Shown piece after piece: positions 43,796 through 52,765 of a DNA stretch of 64,000 nt. The number at the start of each line of letters is the position of its first letter. The first letter of the stretch is position 1. The stretch is from Aquipseudomonas alcaligenes. Its GTDB lineage: Bacteria; Pseudomonadota; Gammaproteobacteria; Pseudomonadales; Pseudomonadaceae. The stretch is taken from NCBI RefSeq assembly GCF_003205495.1, contig NZ_QJRX01000004.1, forward strand, positions 372,764 to 436,763, in the 5' to 3' direction. Position numbers and translations under genes: made by a program. A model generated the notes under the pieces. The model was given only the letters and a program-made list of their open reading frames with translations, ran no database searches and was not told where the DNA came from.

Positions 43796-44785
43796 ATGAG
43801 TTATCTTTCCATCCGCAATCTGCACAAAAGCTACGGCGCCACCTCGATCTTCAGCGACATCCACTGCGAGATCGAAAAAGGCGAGTTCGTCACCCTGCTC
43901 GGCCCCTCCGGCTGCGGCAAGTCCACCCTGCTGCGCTGCATCGCCGGTCTGACCGAGGTGGACGGCGGGCAGATCCTGCTCGACGGCCAGGACCTGGTTC
44001 CGCTGTCGCCGCAGAAGCGCGGCATCGGCATGGTGTTCCAGAGCTACGCGCTGTTCCCCAACATGACCGTGCAGCAGAACGTCGCCTTCGGCCTGCGCAT
44101 GCAGAAGGTCGGCAAGGACGAGACCGCCCAGCGCGTGGACGAGGTGCTGCGCCTGGTGGAGCTGCACGACTATGCCGCGCGCTACCCGCACCAGCTCTCC
44201 GGCGGCCAGTGCCAGCGCGTGGCCCTGGCCCGCTCGCTGGTGACCCGCCCGCGCCTGCTGCTGCTCGACGAGCCGCTGTCGGCACTGGATGCACGCATCC
44301 GCAAGCACCTGCGCGAGCAGATCCGCGCCATCCAGCAGGAGCTGGGCCTGACCACCATCTTCGTCACCCACGACCAGGAAGAGGCGCTGACCATGAGCGA
44401 CCGCATCTTCCTGATGAATGCCGGCAAGATCGTCCAGAGCGGCGATGCCGAGTCCCTCTACACCGCGCCAGTCGACGCCTTCGCTGCCGGTTTCATCGGC
44501 AACTACAACCTGCTCGATGCCGATGCCGCCAGCCGCCTGCTGCTGCGTCCGGTGCACCAGCGCATCGCCATCCGCCCCGAGGCCATCCGCCTGGAAGACA
44601 GCGGCGCCATCGCCGCCGAGGTGCTCGGCCACAGCCTGCTCGGCAACGTGATCCGCTACCGGGTGCAGGCCAACGGCGTGGAGTTGCTGGTGGACGTACT
44701 CAACCGCTCGGAAGGCTCGCTGATCGGCAAGGGCCAGTGCATCGGCCTGTCCATCGACCCCAACGCGATCCGGGAGGTGGCGTGA
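43796..44785 (+). CDS. ABC transporter ATP-binding protein
   Basis: Protein of 329 residues: Walker A GPSGCGKST, Q-loop, signature LSGGQCQRVALARSL, Walker B LLLLDEPLSALDA and the switch His in VTHDQEE. A C-terminal TOBE-like domain (about 240-329) is present, as in PotA/Fbp-type importers. Start ATG at 43796, three bases after the permease stop. Confidence 0.93.
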   Translation: MSYLSIRNLHKSYGATSIFSDIHCEIEKGEFVTLLGPSGCGKSTLLRCIAGLTEVDGGQILLDGQDLVPLSPQKRGIGMVFQSYALFPNMTVQQNVAFGLRMQKVGKDETAQRVDEVLRLVELHDYAARYPHQLSGGQCQRVALARSLVTRPRLLLLDEPLSALDARIRKHLREQIRAIQQELGLTTIFVTHDQEEALTMSDRIFLMNAGKIVQSGDAESLYTAPVDAFAAGFIGNYNLLDADAASRLLLRPVHQRIAIRPEAIRLEDSGAIAAEVLGHSLLGNVIRYRVQANGVELLVDVLNRSEGSLIGKGQCIGLSIDPNAIREVA

Positions 44786-45438
44786 TGGCCCTGGCGATCT
44801 TCGACCTCGACGAAACCCTGATCCACGGCGACTGTGCCTCGCTGTGGGCGCAGCACATGGCCGACATCCAGTGGGTCGACGGCGAGTCCTTCCTCGCCCG
44901 CGAACAGGAACTGATGGCGCTCTATTCCCAGGGCAAGCTGGCCATGGAGGACTACATGGCCTACACCCTGTCGCCGCTGGTGGGGCGCACACCGGAGGAA
45001 GTGGCCTTCGTCGTCGGCCCCTTCGTCGAAGACGTGATCGAGCCGATCATCTACAGCGACGCCATGCGCTGCCTGGCCGCTCACCGTGCGGCCGGCGACC
45101 GCCTGCTGATCATCTCCGCCTCGGCACATTTCCTGGTCAGCGCCATCGGCGAACGCCTGGGCGTCGAGGAAGTCCTGGCCATCGACTGCGAGCTGCAGCA
45201 CGGCTGCTACAGCGGCAAGACCAGCGGCGTACTGACCTACCGCGAAGGCAAGGTCACCCGCCTCGCCGCCTGGCTAGAGGCCGAAGGCGAGAGCCTGGAC
45301 GGTGCGCATTTCTACTCCGACTCGCGCAACGACCTGCCACTGCTGCAGCAGGTGCCGCATCCCCATGCGGTCAATCCGGACCCGACCCTGCGCGCTCACG
45401 CCGAGCAGGCCGGCTGGGACATCCTCACCTGGCACTGA
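44785..45438 (+). CDS. HAD-IB family phosphatase
   Basis: Protein of 217 residues with HAD motifs: FDLDETLIHGD (Asp8, Asp10), the Ser in LLIISASAHF, a Lys in the motif III region and HFYSDSRNDLPLL for motif IV. The IB subclass includes SerB and related phosphomonoesterases. Start overlaps the ATPase stop (TGATG), so it ends the ABC operon. Together with the diesterase it could release phosphate stepwise from an imported phosphodiester, inference. Confidence 0.88.
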   Translation: MALAIFDLDETLIHGDCASLWAQHMADIQWVDGESFLAREQELMALYSQGKLAMEDYMAYTLSPLVGRTPEEVAFVVGPFVEDVIEPIIYSDAMRCLAAHRAAGDRLLIISASAHFLVSAIGERLGVEEVLAIDCELQHGCYSGKTSGVLTYREGKVTRLAAWLEAEGESLDGAHFYSDSRNDLPLLQQVPHPHAVNPDPTLRAHAEQAGWDILTWH

Positions 45439-45454
45439 CAGCGCGCGAGCCGGC

Positions 45455-46417
45455 TCAGGCCAGGCTCGCGTCGAGCTGCAGCACCAGCTTGCCGGCCACC
45501 TGGTTGCTGGCCAATGCGGCGAAGGCGGCATCCACGTCCTTGGCCGGGTAGACGCGCTCCAGCTGCGGCTTGAGACGCCCTTCGGCGAACAGCGGCCAGA
45601 CATGACGCTGCAGATCGGCCAGCAACTCGGCCTTGAACTGCTCGTCACGGTTGCGCAGGGTCGAGCCGGTCAGCTGGATGCGCTTGCCGAGCAGCAGCGC
45701 CATGTCCAGCGGCGCCTTGCTGCCGCCCATCAAGCCGATACACACCCAGCGGCCATCGCGGGCCAGCAGCTGCAGGTTGAGCTCGGCGTAGCTGGCCCCC
45801 ACCGGGTCGAGAATCACATCGAAAGGCCCGAAGTCGCGCAGGCTCTCCAGTGCCTCGCCGCGAATCGCACCGCCCTGGGCACCGAGCCCCACGCAATAGG
45901 CCAGGCGCTCGGCCGAGCCGACGCTAACCCAGCAGGGATTGCCGAAGGCCTTGCACAGCTGGATCGCTGCCGAGCCGACGCCGCTGGCACCGGCGTGCAG
46001 CAACACTTTCTCGCCGGGCTTGAGCGCGGCCAGCTGGAACAGGTTGAGCCAGGCGGTGGCGTACACCTCGGGCAGCGCCGCCGCTTCGGCCAGCGACAGG
46101 CCCTCGGGTACCGGCAGGCAATGGCGGGCGTCCACCACCACCTCCTCGGCCATGCCACCACCGGCCAGCAGGGCACAGACTCGGTCCCCGACCTGCCAGG
46201 CGCTGCCGGCACCGACCTCGATCACCACCCCCGAGCACTCCAGGCCGAGGATATCGCTGGCGCCCGGCGGTGGCGGGTAATGCCCGGCCCGCTGCAACAG
46301 GTCGGCACGGTTGAGGCCGGCGGCGGCCACGCGAATGCGGACCTGCCCCACATCGCAGGCAGGAACCGCCCGCTGCACCCACTCCAGCTGCCCCTCGATG
46401 CCTTGCAATGCCTTCAT
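45455..46417 (-). CDS. NAD(P)H-quinone oxidoreductase, medium-chain (PIG3-like)
   Basis: Protein of 320 residues, GroES-like N-terminus (AGLNRADLLQRAGHYPPPPG), Rossmann domain with LLHAGASGVGSAAIQL and a conserved YATAWLNLF. No zinc ligands. Reduces quinones using NADPH in related enzymes. An inverted repeat (CGCGAGCC/GGCTCGCG) sits at its 3' end, facing the HAD gene, but lacks a T-run. Confidence 0.9.
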   Translation of the reverse strand: MKALQGIEGQLEWVQRAVPACDVGQVRIRVAAAGLNRADLLQRAGHYPPPPGASDILGLECSGVVIEVGAGSAWQVGDRVCALLAGGGMAEEVVVDARHCLPVPEGLSLAEAAALPEVYATAWLNLFQLAALKPGEKVLLHAGASGVGSAAIQLCKAFGNPCWVSVGSAERLAYCVGLGAQGGAIRGEALESLRDFGPFDVILDPVGASYAELNLQLLARDGRWVCIGLMGGSKAPLDMALLLGKRIQLTGSTLRNRDEQFKAELLADLQRHVWPLFAEGRLKPQLERVYPAKDVDAAFAALASNQVAGKLVLQLDASLA

Positions 46418-46571
46418 GCTGCCTCCATAGTGAGTGAGACCCCGGCAATAGACAGCATGCGGCTTTGCGCCTACCGTCGGGTTTTTGCATTCTGCCGCCC
46501 GGCTCCCACGGAACCGGCGCCCTACCAGACGGCCTAATATGCGTTATCACCTGCCTTCGCGTCGAACCAAC

Positions 46572-48650
46572 ATGCAGAGATTCCTCCCCGCTACCGCCCT
46601 GGCCCTGCTTCTCGGCCTGCACGCCCTGCCCGCCGCCGCCAAGGCCGCCGCGGAGAACTGGGCCTACCTGCAGCCAGACCGCGAACAGGTGATCGCCAGC
46701 CTCAATGTGGTCGAGCTGCTCAAGCGCCACCACTACAACAAGCCGCCCCTGGACGACGCCCGCTCGGCGAAGATCTACGAGGGCTACCTGAAGATGCTCG
46801 ACCCGGCGCGCAGCTACTTCACCGCCGCCGACATCGCCCAGTTCGACCGCTGGCAGAACAGGTTCGACGACCTGCTCAAGAGCGGCGACCTCGAGCCTGG
46901 CTTCATCATCTACCGCACCTACCTGCAGCGTGCCGAGGAGCGCCTCGACCAGGTCGACGCCCTGCTCGCCGCCGGTGTCGACAATCTCGACTTCGGCATC
47001 GACGAGAGCCTGCTGGTGGACCGCGAGAAGGCCCCCTGGGCCAAGGATCAGGCCGAGCTGGACGACCTCTGGCGCAAGCGCGTCAAGGACGAAGTACTGC
47101 GCCTGAAGATCGCCGGCAAGGACAGCAAGGACATCCAGGAGCTGCTGCAGAAGCGCTACAACAACCAGCGCAAGCGCCTGTCGCAGACCCGCGGCGAGGA
47201 CGTGTTCCAGGCCTACATCAACGCTTTCGCGCAGACCTACGACCCGCACACCAACTACCTCTCCCCGGACAACGCGGAGAACTTCGACATCAACATGAGT
47301 CTGTCGCTGGAAGGCATCGGTGCCGTGCTGCAGACCGACAACGAGTACGTCAAGGTGGTGCGCCTGGTGCCTGCCGGTCCGGCCGAGAAGAGCAAGCTGA
47401 TCGCCCCCGCCGACAAGATCATCGGCGTGGCCCAGGGCGACAAGGAAATGGTCGACGTGATCGGCTGGCGCCTGGATGAAGTGGTCAAGCTGATTCGCGG
47501 GCCCAAGGGCTCCAGGGTCCGCCTGGAGGTGATCCCGGCCAGCAACGCGCCGAGCGACCAGACCAGCAAGGTGGTCACCATCGTCCGCGAAGCGGTCAAG
47601 CTGGAGGAACAGGCGGCGCAGAAGTCGGTGCTCAAGCTGCAGCACGAGGGTCGCGACTACAAGCTCGGCGTGATCAAGGTCCCGGCCTTTTACCTGGACT
47701 TCAAGGCCTATCGCGCCCAGGACCCCAACTACAAGAGCACCACCCGCGACGTGAAGCGCCTGCTGGGTGAACTGAAGCAGGAGAAGGTCGACGGCGTGGT
47801 CATCGACCTGCGCGACAACGGCGGCGGCTCCCTGCAGGAAGCCACCGAGCTGACCGGCCTGTTCATCGACCAGGGCCCGACCGTGCTGGTGCGCAATGCC
47901 GACGGCCGCGTCGACGTGCTGGCCGACGAGGAGCCCGGGGTGTTCTACGACGGCCCGCTGGCCGTGCTGGTCGACCGCCTGTCCGCCTCCGCCTCGGAAA
48001 TCTTCGCCGGTGCCATGCAGGACTACCATCGCGCGCTGATCCTCGGTGGCCAGACCTTCGGCAAGGGCACGGTGCAGACCATCCAGCCGCTCAACCACGG
48101 CGAGTTGAAACTGACCCTGGCCAAGTTCTACCGGGTTTCCGGGCAGAGCACCCAACACCAGGGCGTGCTGCCGGACATCGCCTACCCGGACATCGTCGAC
48201 ACCCAGGAGATCGGCGAAAGCGCCCTGCCCGAGGCCATGCCCTGGGACAGCATCAAGCCGGCCGTGCGCCCGGACAGCAATCCCTACAAGCCCTTCCTCG
48301 CCGAGCTGAAAGCCCGTCACGAGTCACGCACTGCGGACAACCCGGACTTCGTCTTCACCCGCGAGCGCCTGGCCCTGGCCCAGGAGCTGATGGCCGAAAC
48401 CAGCGTCAGCCTCAACGAGGCCAAGCGCCGCGCCCAGCACGCCGATATCGAGGCCCGCCAGCTGGCGCTGGAGAACGCCAAGCGCAAGGCCAAGGGCGAG
48501 GAGCTGCTCAAGGAGATCAAGGAAGAGGACGAGGATGCCGCGCCGGTCGAGCCGGAGAAGACCAAGCCGGAGGACGACGCCTACCTGACCGAGAGCGGGC
48601 GCATCCTGCTCGACTACCTGGGCCTGGAAGCCACGCTGGCCAAGCACTGA
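46572..48650 (+). CDS. prc: Carboxy-terminal processing (tail-specific) protease Prc
   Basis: Periplasmic protease of about 692 residues. Signal peptide MQRFLPATALALLLGLHALP, PDZ domain (about 225-305, GIGAVLQTDNEYVKVVRLVP) and a Ser/Lys catalytic site: the middle Ser of LSASASEIF (about 473) and Lys498 in TFGKGTVQ. The C-terminus has the DUF3340-like tail. In Pseudomonas Prc takes part in the envelope stress and alginate pathway. The start at 46572 gives a clean signal peptide; longer starts (46539, 46485) add a basic stretch. Confidence 0.94.
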   Translation: MQRFLPATALALLLGLHALPAAAKAAAENWAYLQPDREQVIASLNVVELLKRHHYNKPPLDDARSAKIYEGYLKMLDPARSYFTAADIAQFDRWQNRFDDLLKSGDLEPGFIIYRTYLQRAEERLDQVDALLAAGVDNLDFGIDESLLVDREKAPWAKDQAELDDLWRKRVKDEVLRLKIAGKDSKDIQELLQKRYNNQRKRLSQTRGEDVFQAYINAFAQTYDPHTNYLSPDNAENFDINMSLSLEGIGAVLQTDNEYVKVVRLVPAGPAEKSKLIAPADKIIGVAQGDKEMVDVIGWRLDEVVKLIRGPKGSRVRLEVIPASNAPSDQTSKVVTIVREAVKLEEQAAQKSVLKLQHEGRDYKLGVIKVPAFYLDFKAYRAQDPNYKSTTRDVKRLLGELKQEKVDGVVIDLRDNGGGSLQEATELTGLFIDQGPTVLVRNADGRVDVLADEEPGVFYDGPLAVLVDRLSASASEIFAGAMQDYHRALILGGQTFGKGTVQTIQPLNHGELKLTLAKFYRVSGQSTQHQGVLPDIAYPDIVDTQEIGESALPEAMPWDSIKPAVRPDSNPYKPFLAELKARHESRTADNPDFVFTRERLALAQELMAETSVSLNEAKRRAQHADIEARQLALENAKRKAKGEELLKEIKEEDEDAAPVEPEKTKPEDDAYLTESGRILLDYLGLEATLAKH

Positions 48651-48690
48651 CGAGAAGTCATCAAACAGTCATCGAACTGTCGTGAAATAA

Positions 48691-48720
48691 GGGCCGGTAG
48701 CGATACCGGCCCTTTTCTTT
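48691..48720 (+). terminator. Rho-independent terminator after prc
   Basis: Nine-base stem GGGCCGGTA/TACCGGCCC with loop GCGA, followed by TTTTCTTT. It lies 40 bases after the prc stop. Confidence 0.9.
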
Positions 48721-48741
48721 CCGGCAGATCGAGACACCTCC

Positions 48742-50502
48742 ATGACCGTCACCGAGCAGTTGAGCGCGCTGGAATCCATCCTCGCTCACGGCGACTTGCA
48801 CAGCCTGTTCCAGCCCATAGTCTCGCTCTCCGAGCGACGCATCCTGGGCTACGAGGCGCTGACCCGCGGCCCCTCCAACAGCCCGCTGCACGCACCCATC
48901 GCGTTGTTCAGCGTGGCACGCAACGCCGGCCGCCTGAGCCAGCTGGAGCTGGCCAGCCGCAAGAGCGCCTGCCGCCGCTTCCGCGACCAGGGCCTGGACG
49001 GCAAGCTGTTCCTCAACGTCTCGCCGGAATCGCTGCTGGAGCCCAGCCACCAGCCCGGACGCACCCTGCGTCTGCTGCAGGAGTTCGGCATCGCCCCTGA
49101 CCGGGTGGTGATCGAGCTCACCGAACAGGCACCGATCGACGACTTCCAGCTGCTCGACACCGCCCTGCACCACTACCGCGCCATGGGCTTCTCCATCGCC
49201 CTGGACGACCTCGGCGCCGGCTACTCCAGCCTGCGCCTGTGGTCCGAGCTGCGCCCGGACTACGTGAAGATCGACCGCCACTTCATCGACGGTATCCATC
49301 AGGATGCGGTCAAGCGCGAGTTCGTCGACTCCATCCTGAAGATGGCCAAGGCCTCGCGTGCCCAGGTGATCGCCGAGGGCATCGAGCTGGCCGAAGAGCT
49401 GGCGACCCTGATCGAGATGGGCGTCGACCTGGTCCAGGGCTACCTGCTGTGCCGCCCCCAGGAGCAGCCGCCGCGTGACGCGCAGAAGCTGCTGCCGCGC
49501 CTGGACAACCTGGCCCCGCCCCTGGGCGAGGACGCCGGCGACCTGTCCGCACTGCTCAACGAACAACCGGCCGTATCCCAGGACACCCCGATCGCAGTGG
49601 TACTGGAGGCCTTCCGCGCCCAGGCCAACCTCAATTCCCTGGCGGTGCTGGATGAGCGTGCGCAGCCGGTCGGCATCGTGCATCGCCACTCACTGTCCGA
49701 CGCCCTGCTCAAGCCCTTCGCCACCGACCTGTTCGCCCGCAAGCCGATCAGCCGGCTGATGAGCAAGGACTTCCTCGCGGTGGATATCGGCCAGTCGCTG
49801 CAGCAGGTCAGCCGCCTGCTCACCAGCCGCGCGCGCCAGCGCATGGAAGAGGACTTCATCATCGTCCAGCAGGGGCGCTACCGCGGCCTGGGGCGGGTGA
49901 TCGACGTGCTCAAGCTGATCACCGAGCTGAAGATCCAGCAGGCCCGCCACGCCAATCCGCTGACCCTGCTGCCGGGCAACGTACCCATCCAGCAGTGCCT
50001 CGGCCGCCTGCTGCAGCAGGGCCGCGAGGCCGTGGTGTGCTATGTGGATATCGACAGCTTCAAGCCGTTCAACGACCTCTATGGCTATGCCAAGGGTGAC
50101 GAGGTACTGCTGTGCCTGGCCCAGTGCCTGAACGAACGGGTCGACCCCAGCCGCGACTTCGTCGGCCATATCGGCGGCGACGACTTTCTCCTGGTACTGG
50201 GGCCGGACACCTGGCGCGAACGGCTCAACCAGTTGCTGGAGGACTTCCAGGCCCAGTGCCGGCGCTTCTACCGCGAGGAGCACCTGCAGGCCGGCTGCTT
50301 CGTCAGCCACAACCGCCAGGGCCGGCGCGAGGAATTCCCGCTACTGTCACTGTCGATTGGCGTGGTCCAGCTGCACCCGCAGAGCTGCGCCAGACTCGAT
50401 GCCAGTCAGCTGGCCGGCCTGGCCTCGGAAGCCAAGCGCCAGGCCAAGGCGGTGCCCGGTTACAGCCTGCACATCCTCGACACCCTCAACCTTTCGGCCT
50501 GA
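48742..50502 (+). CDS. EAL-CBS-GGDEF cyclic-di-GMP protein
   Basis: Protein of 586 residues, no membrane segments. The EAL domain (about 10-245) has all key positions: EAL at 38-40, LFLNVSPES, ELTEQ, LDDLGAG at 154-160, VKIDRHF, AEGIEL and QGYLLCRP, so c-di-GMP phosphodiesterase activity is expected. A pair of CBS domains (about 270-395) follows. The GGDEF domain (about 410-585) carries GGDDF at 478-482, where the fourth position is Asp instead of Glu, so cyclase activity is uncertain. The same architecture is known in Pseudomonas next to prc. Confidence 0.92.
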   Translation: MTVTEQLSALESILAHGDLHSLFQPIVSLSERRILGYEALTRGPSNSPLHAPIALFSVARNAGRLSQLELASRKSACRRFRDQGLDGKLFLNVSPESLLEPSHQPGRTLRLLQEFGIAPDRVVIELTEQAPIDDFQLLDTALHHYRAMGFSIALDDLGAGYSSLRLWSELRPDYVKIDRHFIDGIHQDAVKREFVDSILKMAKASRAQVIAEGIELAEELATLIEMGVDLVQGYLLCRPQEQPPRDAQKLLPRLDNLAPPLGEDAGDLSALLNEQPAVSQDTPIAVVLEAFRAQANLNSLAVLDERAQPVGIVHRHSLSDALLKPFATDLFARKPISRLMSKDFLAVDIGQSLQQVSRLLTSRARQRMEEDFIIVQQGRYRGLGRVIDVLKLITELKIQQARHANPLTLLPGNVPIQQCLGRLLQQGREAVVCYVDIDSFKPFNDLYGYAKGDEVLLCLAQCLNERVDPSRDFVGHIGGDDFLLVLGPDTWRERLNQLLEDFQAQCRRFYREEHLQAGCFVSHNRQGRREEFPLLSLSIGVVQLHPQSCARLDASQLAGLASEAKRQAKAVPGYSLHILDTLNLSA

Positions 50503-50965
50503 AGCCAAGCGCCTCGGCCTGACGGGCGAAACGCTCGGCCTGCTGCGGGTCGGCCGGCAGACCGGGAGCGCCTTCCCGATAGAGTTGCGCCAGGCGCTGC
50601 GCCGCCAGCGGATGGCCAGCCTCGGCTGCCCGCGCCCACCAGCGCGCCGCCTCGGTGGCATCCGCGGCCTGGCGCGCGTCGCCGGTCAGGCACTGCACAC
50701 CGAGCTGGTAGGCAGCCTTGCCATCGCCGCCCTGAGCGGCCAGACGCAGCAGGCGCAGCCCCTCCCCACGGGCGCCGAAGCCCTGGCCGCGAAACAGCAG
50801 GAGGTGGCCGTAGAAGCCCTGTGCCGGCACATGGCCGAGGGCCGCCATGCGCGCATACTGGCCCTGCATCCAGGCCCAGGCCCGTGGCTGCTGCACCAGC
50901 CAGCGCCAGTGCAACAGGCGGCGCGCCAGCCAGTAGCCCAGGCGCGCGCGCAGGGTCCATAGCAT
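50486..50965 (-). CDS. Sel1/TPR-like repeat protein
   Basis: Protein of 159 residues with Sel1-type repeats (GEGLRLLRLAAQGGDGKAAY, TEAARWWARAAEAGHPLAAQ, YREGAPGLPADPQQAERFAR). The N-terminus is basic without a clear signal. The start at 50965 matches the stop of the upstream gene and gives a normal beginning. Overlaps the end of the EAL-GGDEF gene by 17 bases, convergently. Role unknown; likely a scaffold. Confidence 0.75.
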   Translation of the reverse strand: MLWTLRARLGYWLARRLLHWRWLVQQPRAWAWMQGQYARMAALGHVPAQGFYGHLLLFRGQGFGARGEGLRLLRLAAQGGDGKAAYQLGVQCLTGDARQAADATEAARWWARAAEAGHPLAAQRLAQLYREGAPGLPADPQQAERFARQAEALGFRPKG

Positions 50966-51324
50966 CAGGCCTCCTCGGGGTAGCTGAACTCGAAGACCCG
51001 CGCCACCTCGGCAGCGTGCCAGGAGGCAGCGGCAATGCCGTCGGACGGTCCGGAGAAGCGCCCGAGGCGAGCCACGCACTCGAAGAAGCCGGTGCGCGGC
51101 AGGCGGCTGGCGCCCTGGCTGATCACCAGCGCACTGCGCAGGGGGCGTTCGGCGCGGGCGTCGAGGGCGGCCAGGTGTTCCAGGGCGGCGGTCAGGGTCT
51201 GCATGGCCGGGGTCGGCAGCTGCAGGCGCTCGACCAGGGCGCGGTAGGTCAGCAGGTGACGCTGGCGGCGGGCATCTTCCAGCTCGCCGAGCAGAGCCTG
51301 CCAGTGTTGACGATGGATACGCAC
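50965..51324 (-). CDS. Conserved hypothetical protein, GTG start, partner of the XRE regulator
   Basis: Protein of 119 residues starting at a GTG 2 bases after the XRE gene stop, in a tight operon. The first half is helical (LLTYRALVERLQLPTPAMQT), resembling a winged-helix segment; the second half has LPRTGFFECVARLGR. No catalytic motif recognised. Its position directly after an XRE/antitoxin-like gene makes a toxin or effector role possible, but that is only inference. Confidence 0.65.
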   Translation of the reverse strand: MRIHRQHWQALLGELEDARRQRHLLTYRALVERLQLPTPAMQTLTAALEHLAALDARAERPLRSALVISQGASRLPRTGFFECVARLGRFSGPSDGIAAASWHAAEVARVFEFSYPEEA

Positions 51325-51326
51325 GC

Positions 51327-51647
51327 TCAAGAAGACTGCTCCCAGTCGCCGATTTCCAGCACACGCCCCAGCGAGCGCAGGATGGCCCCATCGGGCTGGC
51401 GCTCGCCGCTTTCGATCATGTTCAGGTAATGCGGGCTGATGCCCACGGCACGCGCCAGATCGGCCTGGGACAACCCCTTGGCCTCGCGCAACGCCGCCAA
51501 CTGGTCGAGCCGGGCCGCGCCAGGCTGGATGGTTTCGGCGACGGCAGCCGGGGCCTGGCCGGCCGCCTGCAGCAGGGCCTGGTAATCGGCCCAGGGCAGC
51601 ACGGCGTACTCCGCCTCGCCGTCGCGCATGATGACTTGCACACTCAT
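51327..51647 (-). CDS. XRE-family helix-turn-helix regulator with antitoxin-like N-terminus
   Basis: Protein of 106 residues. The N-terminal 30 residues (SVQVIMRDGEAEYAVLPWAD) look like the DNA-invasion strand part of Phd/HigA-type antitoxins. The XRE fold (about 48-100) has ALREAKGLSQADLARAVGIS then MIESGERQPDG. First gene of a three-gene minus-strand operon. A 19-base palindrome lies 22 bases upstream of its start, so it probably controls itself. Confidence 0.85.
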   Translation of the reverse strand: MSVQVIMRDGEAEYAVLPWADYQALLQAAGQAPAAVAETIQPGAARLDQLAALREAKGLSQADLARAVGISPHYLNMIESGERQPDGAILRSLGRVLEIGDWEQSS

Positions 51648-51668
51648 TACAGCTCTCCGTGGAAAGCA

Positions 51669-51687
51669 GTGCCGAAACGTTCGGCAC
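51669..51687. promoter_or_regulatory. Palindromic candidate operator of the XRE operon
   Basis: GTGCCGAA and TTCGGCAC form perfect 8-base arms around ACG, with no T-run. Placed 22-40 bases before the XRE start codon, where an autorepressor would bind. A second, weaker repeat GGTCAC/GTGACC spans 51718-51738. Confidence 0.6.
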
Positions 51688-51778
51688 CTCCCTTGCAGGC
51701 GCTCATCTTAACAGTCGGGTCACCTTCAAAGCGTGACCTATACTGACCCGGCAGACAAGAGTCGGGAGCCGAGCACGG

Positions 51779-52383
51779 ATGGCCAAACGCCTGCTGATCT
51801 GCCTGCTCTGCGCCGGCAGCCTCAGCGCCTTCGCCGAAGAGCTACGCTGGGGCTTCGGCCCGCTGGACGGCATGCCCTATGTCGACGTGGAAAGCCAGCA
51901 GCTGGTCGGCGGCTTCACCCTGCTGCTCGGCCAGCGGGTCGGCCAGCGCCGCTGTACTAGGAAGAGGACGTGCTGCTGCAGCATGCGCAGCAGCAAGCCT
52001 TCAGCGATCTGGCCAGCCTTCACGGCAAGACCATCGGCACCAGCCTGGGCTTCGTCTACAGCGCCGCACTGATGGCGGCCTTCGCCGACGGCAGCGTGGT
52101 GCGCAAGGATGTCCGCGATCTCGAAACCCGCCTGCACATGCTGGCGCTGCGACGCCTCGACGCGGTGATCGACATGCGCCGCCCCCTGGCCTATCGCCTG
52201 GCGCGTGAGCCCGATCTGCCTTTGCGCTTCAGCCCCTGGGTGGTGCAGCGCTACAACATGCACTGCGTCTACGGGGAGCCACTGCCGATAGCCGCCGAAC
52301 GACTGGATGAGATCCTGCAGGAGATGCGCGACAGCAGCGAAATCCGCGCGCTACTACTGCAGGCGGAGCGCCGGTTGCACTGA
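51779..52383 (+). pseudogene. Decayed family-3 extracellular solute-binding protein gene
   Basis: The first frame encodes a signal peptide and N-terminus (LLICLLCAGSLSAFAEELRW, then DGMPYVDVESQQLVGGFTLL) and runs on as nonsense after about 57 codons. A second frame, from about 51952, resumes with a TAG (51958-51960) just before EEDVLLQHAQQQAFSDL and keeps the rest of the protein (GKTIGTSLGFVYS, WVVQRYNMHCVYG) to the stop at 52383. The middle lobe of a normal protein of this family (roughly 60-80 residues) is missing at the frame change. So there is an internal deletion plus an amber codon. Confidence 0.75.
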
Positions 52384-52765
52384 CACCCATCAGGCCGGTG
52401 GCAACCGCGCTGCGCAACCTGACCGTATAGCCTGGGCCCAAGCCGAGATGCGCCTCGAGTAGCACGGCGATGCGGAAGCAGTCCCTGGCCGAGACAAACT
52501 CACGGCCCGGAAACGGTGGAGAACCGGCTGGAGGACAAGTCCCGCGACTGGCCCCTGAACGAGTTGCTCGCCAGGGGGACGATGCCCGCTGCTGGCCATC
52601 CATGGTGAACAGCGGCTCGTGGCGCCACCCCGAACGCCTCGCCACAAGGGCCGGCGGCCCCAGCCAGACATTGATCCCGCCCGACTGTGGCTGCTCCCCA
52701 GCACGATCGACCGGAGCAGCTATGCAGGCCACGGCCGCGTTCCTGGCCCTGCTGCAAGCCTGAAC
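52384..52765. other. 382-base stretch without a convincing gene
   Basis: Lies between the pseudogene and the CvfB-like gene. Only short frames occur on both strands. One plus-strand frame near 52510-52605 reads like a former protein (ENRLEDKSRDWPLNELLARG), so decayed coding sequence is possible. I see no RNA gene or insertion sequence. Confidence 0.5.

Noticed and set aside
45442..45470. CGCGAGCC/GGCTCGCG inverted repeat between convergent genes as a terminator
   Set aside because: No T-run on either side and part of it lies inside the 3' end of the quinone oxidoreductase gene.
45924..48320. 798-residue minus-strand frame opposite prc
   Set aside because: Antisense of prc; no conserved motif and the 3' part overlaps the quinone oxidoreductase in a different frame.
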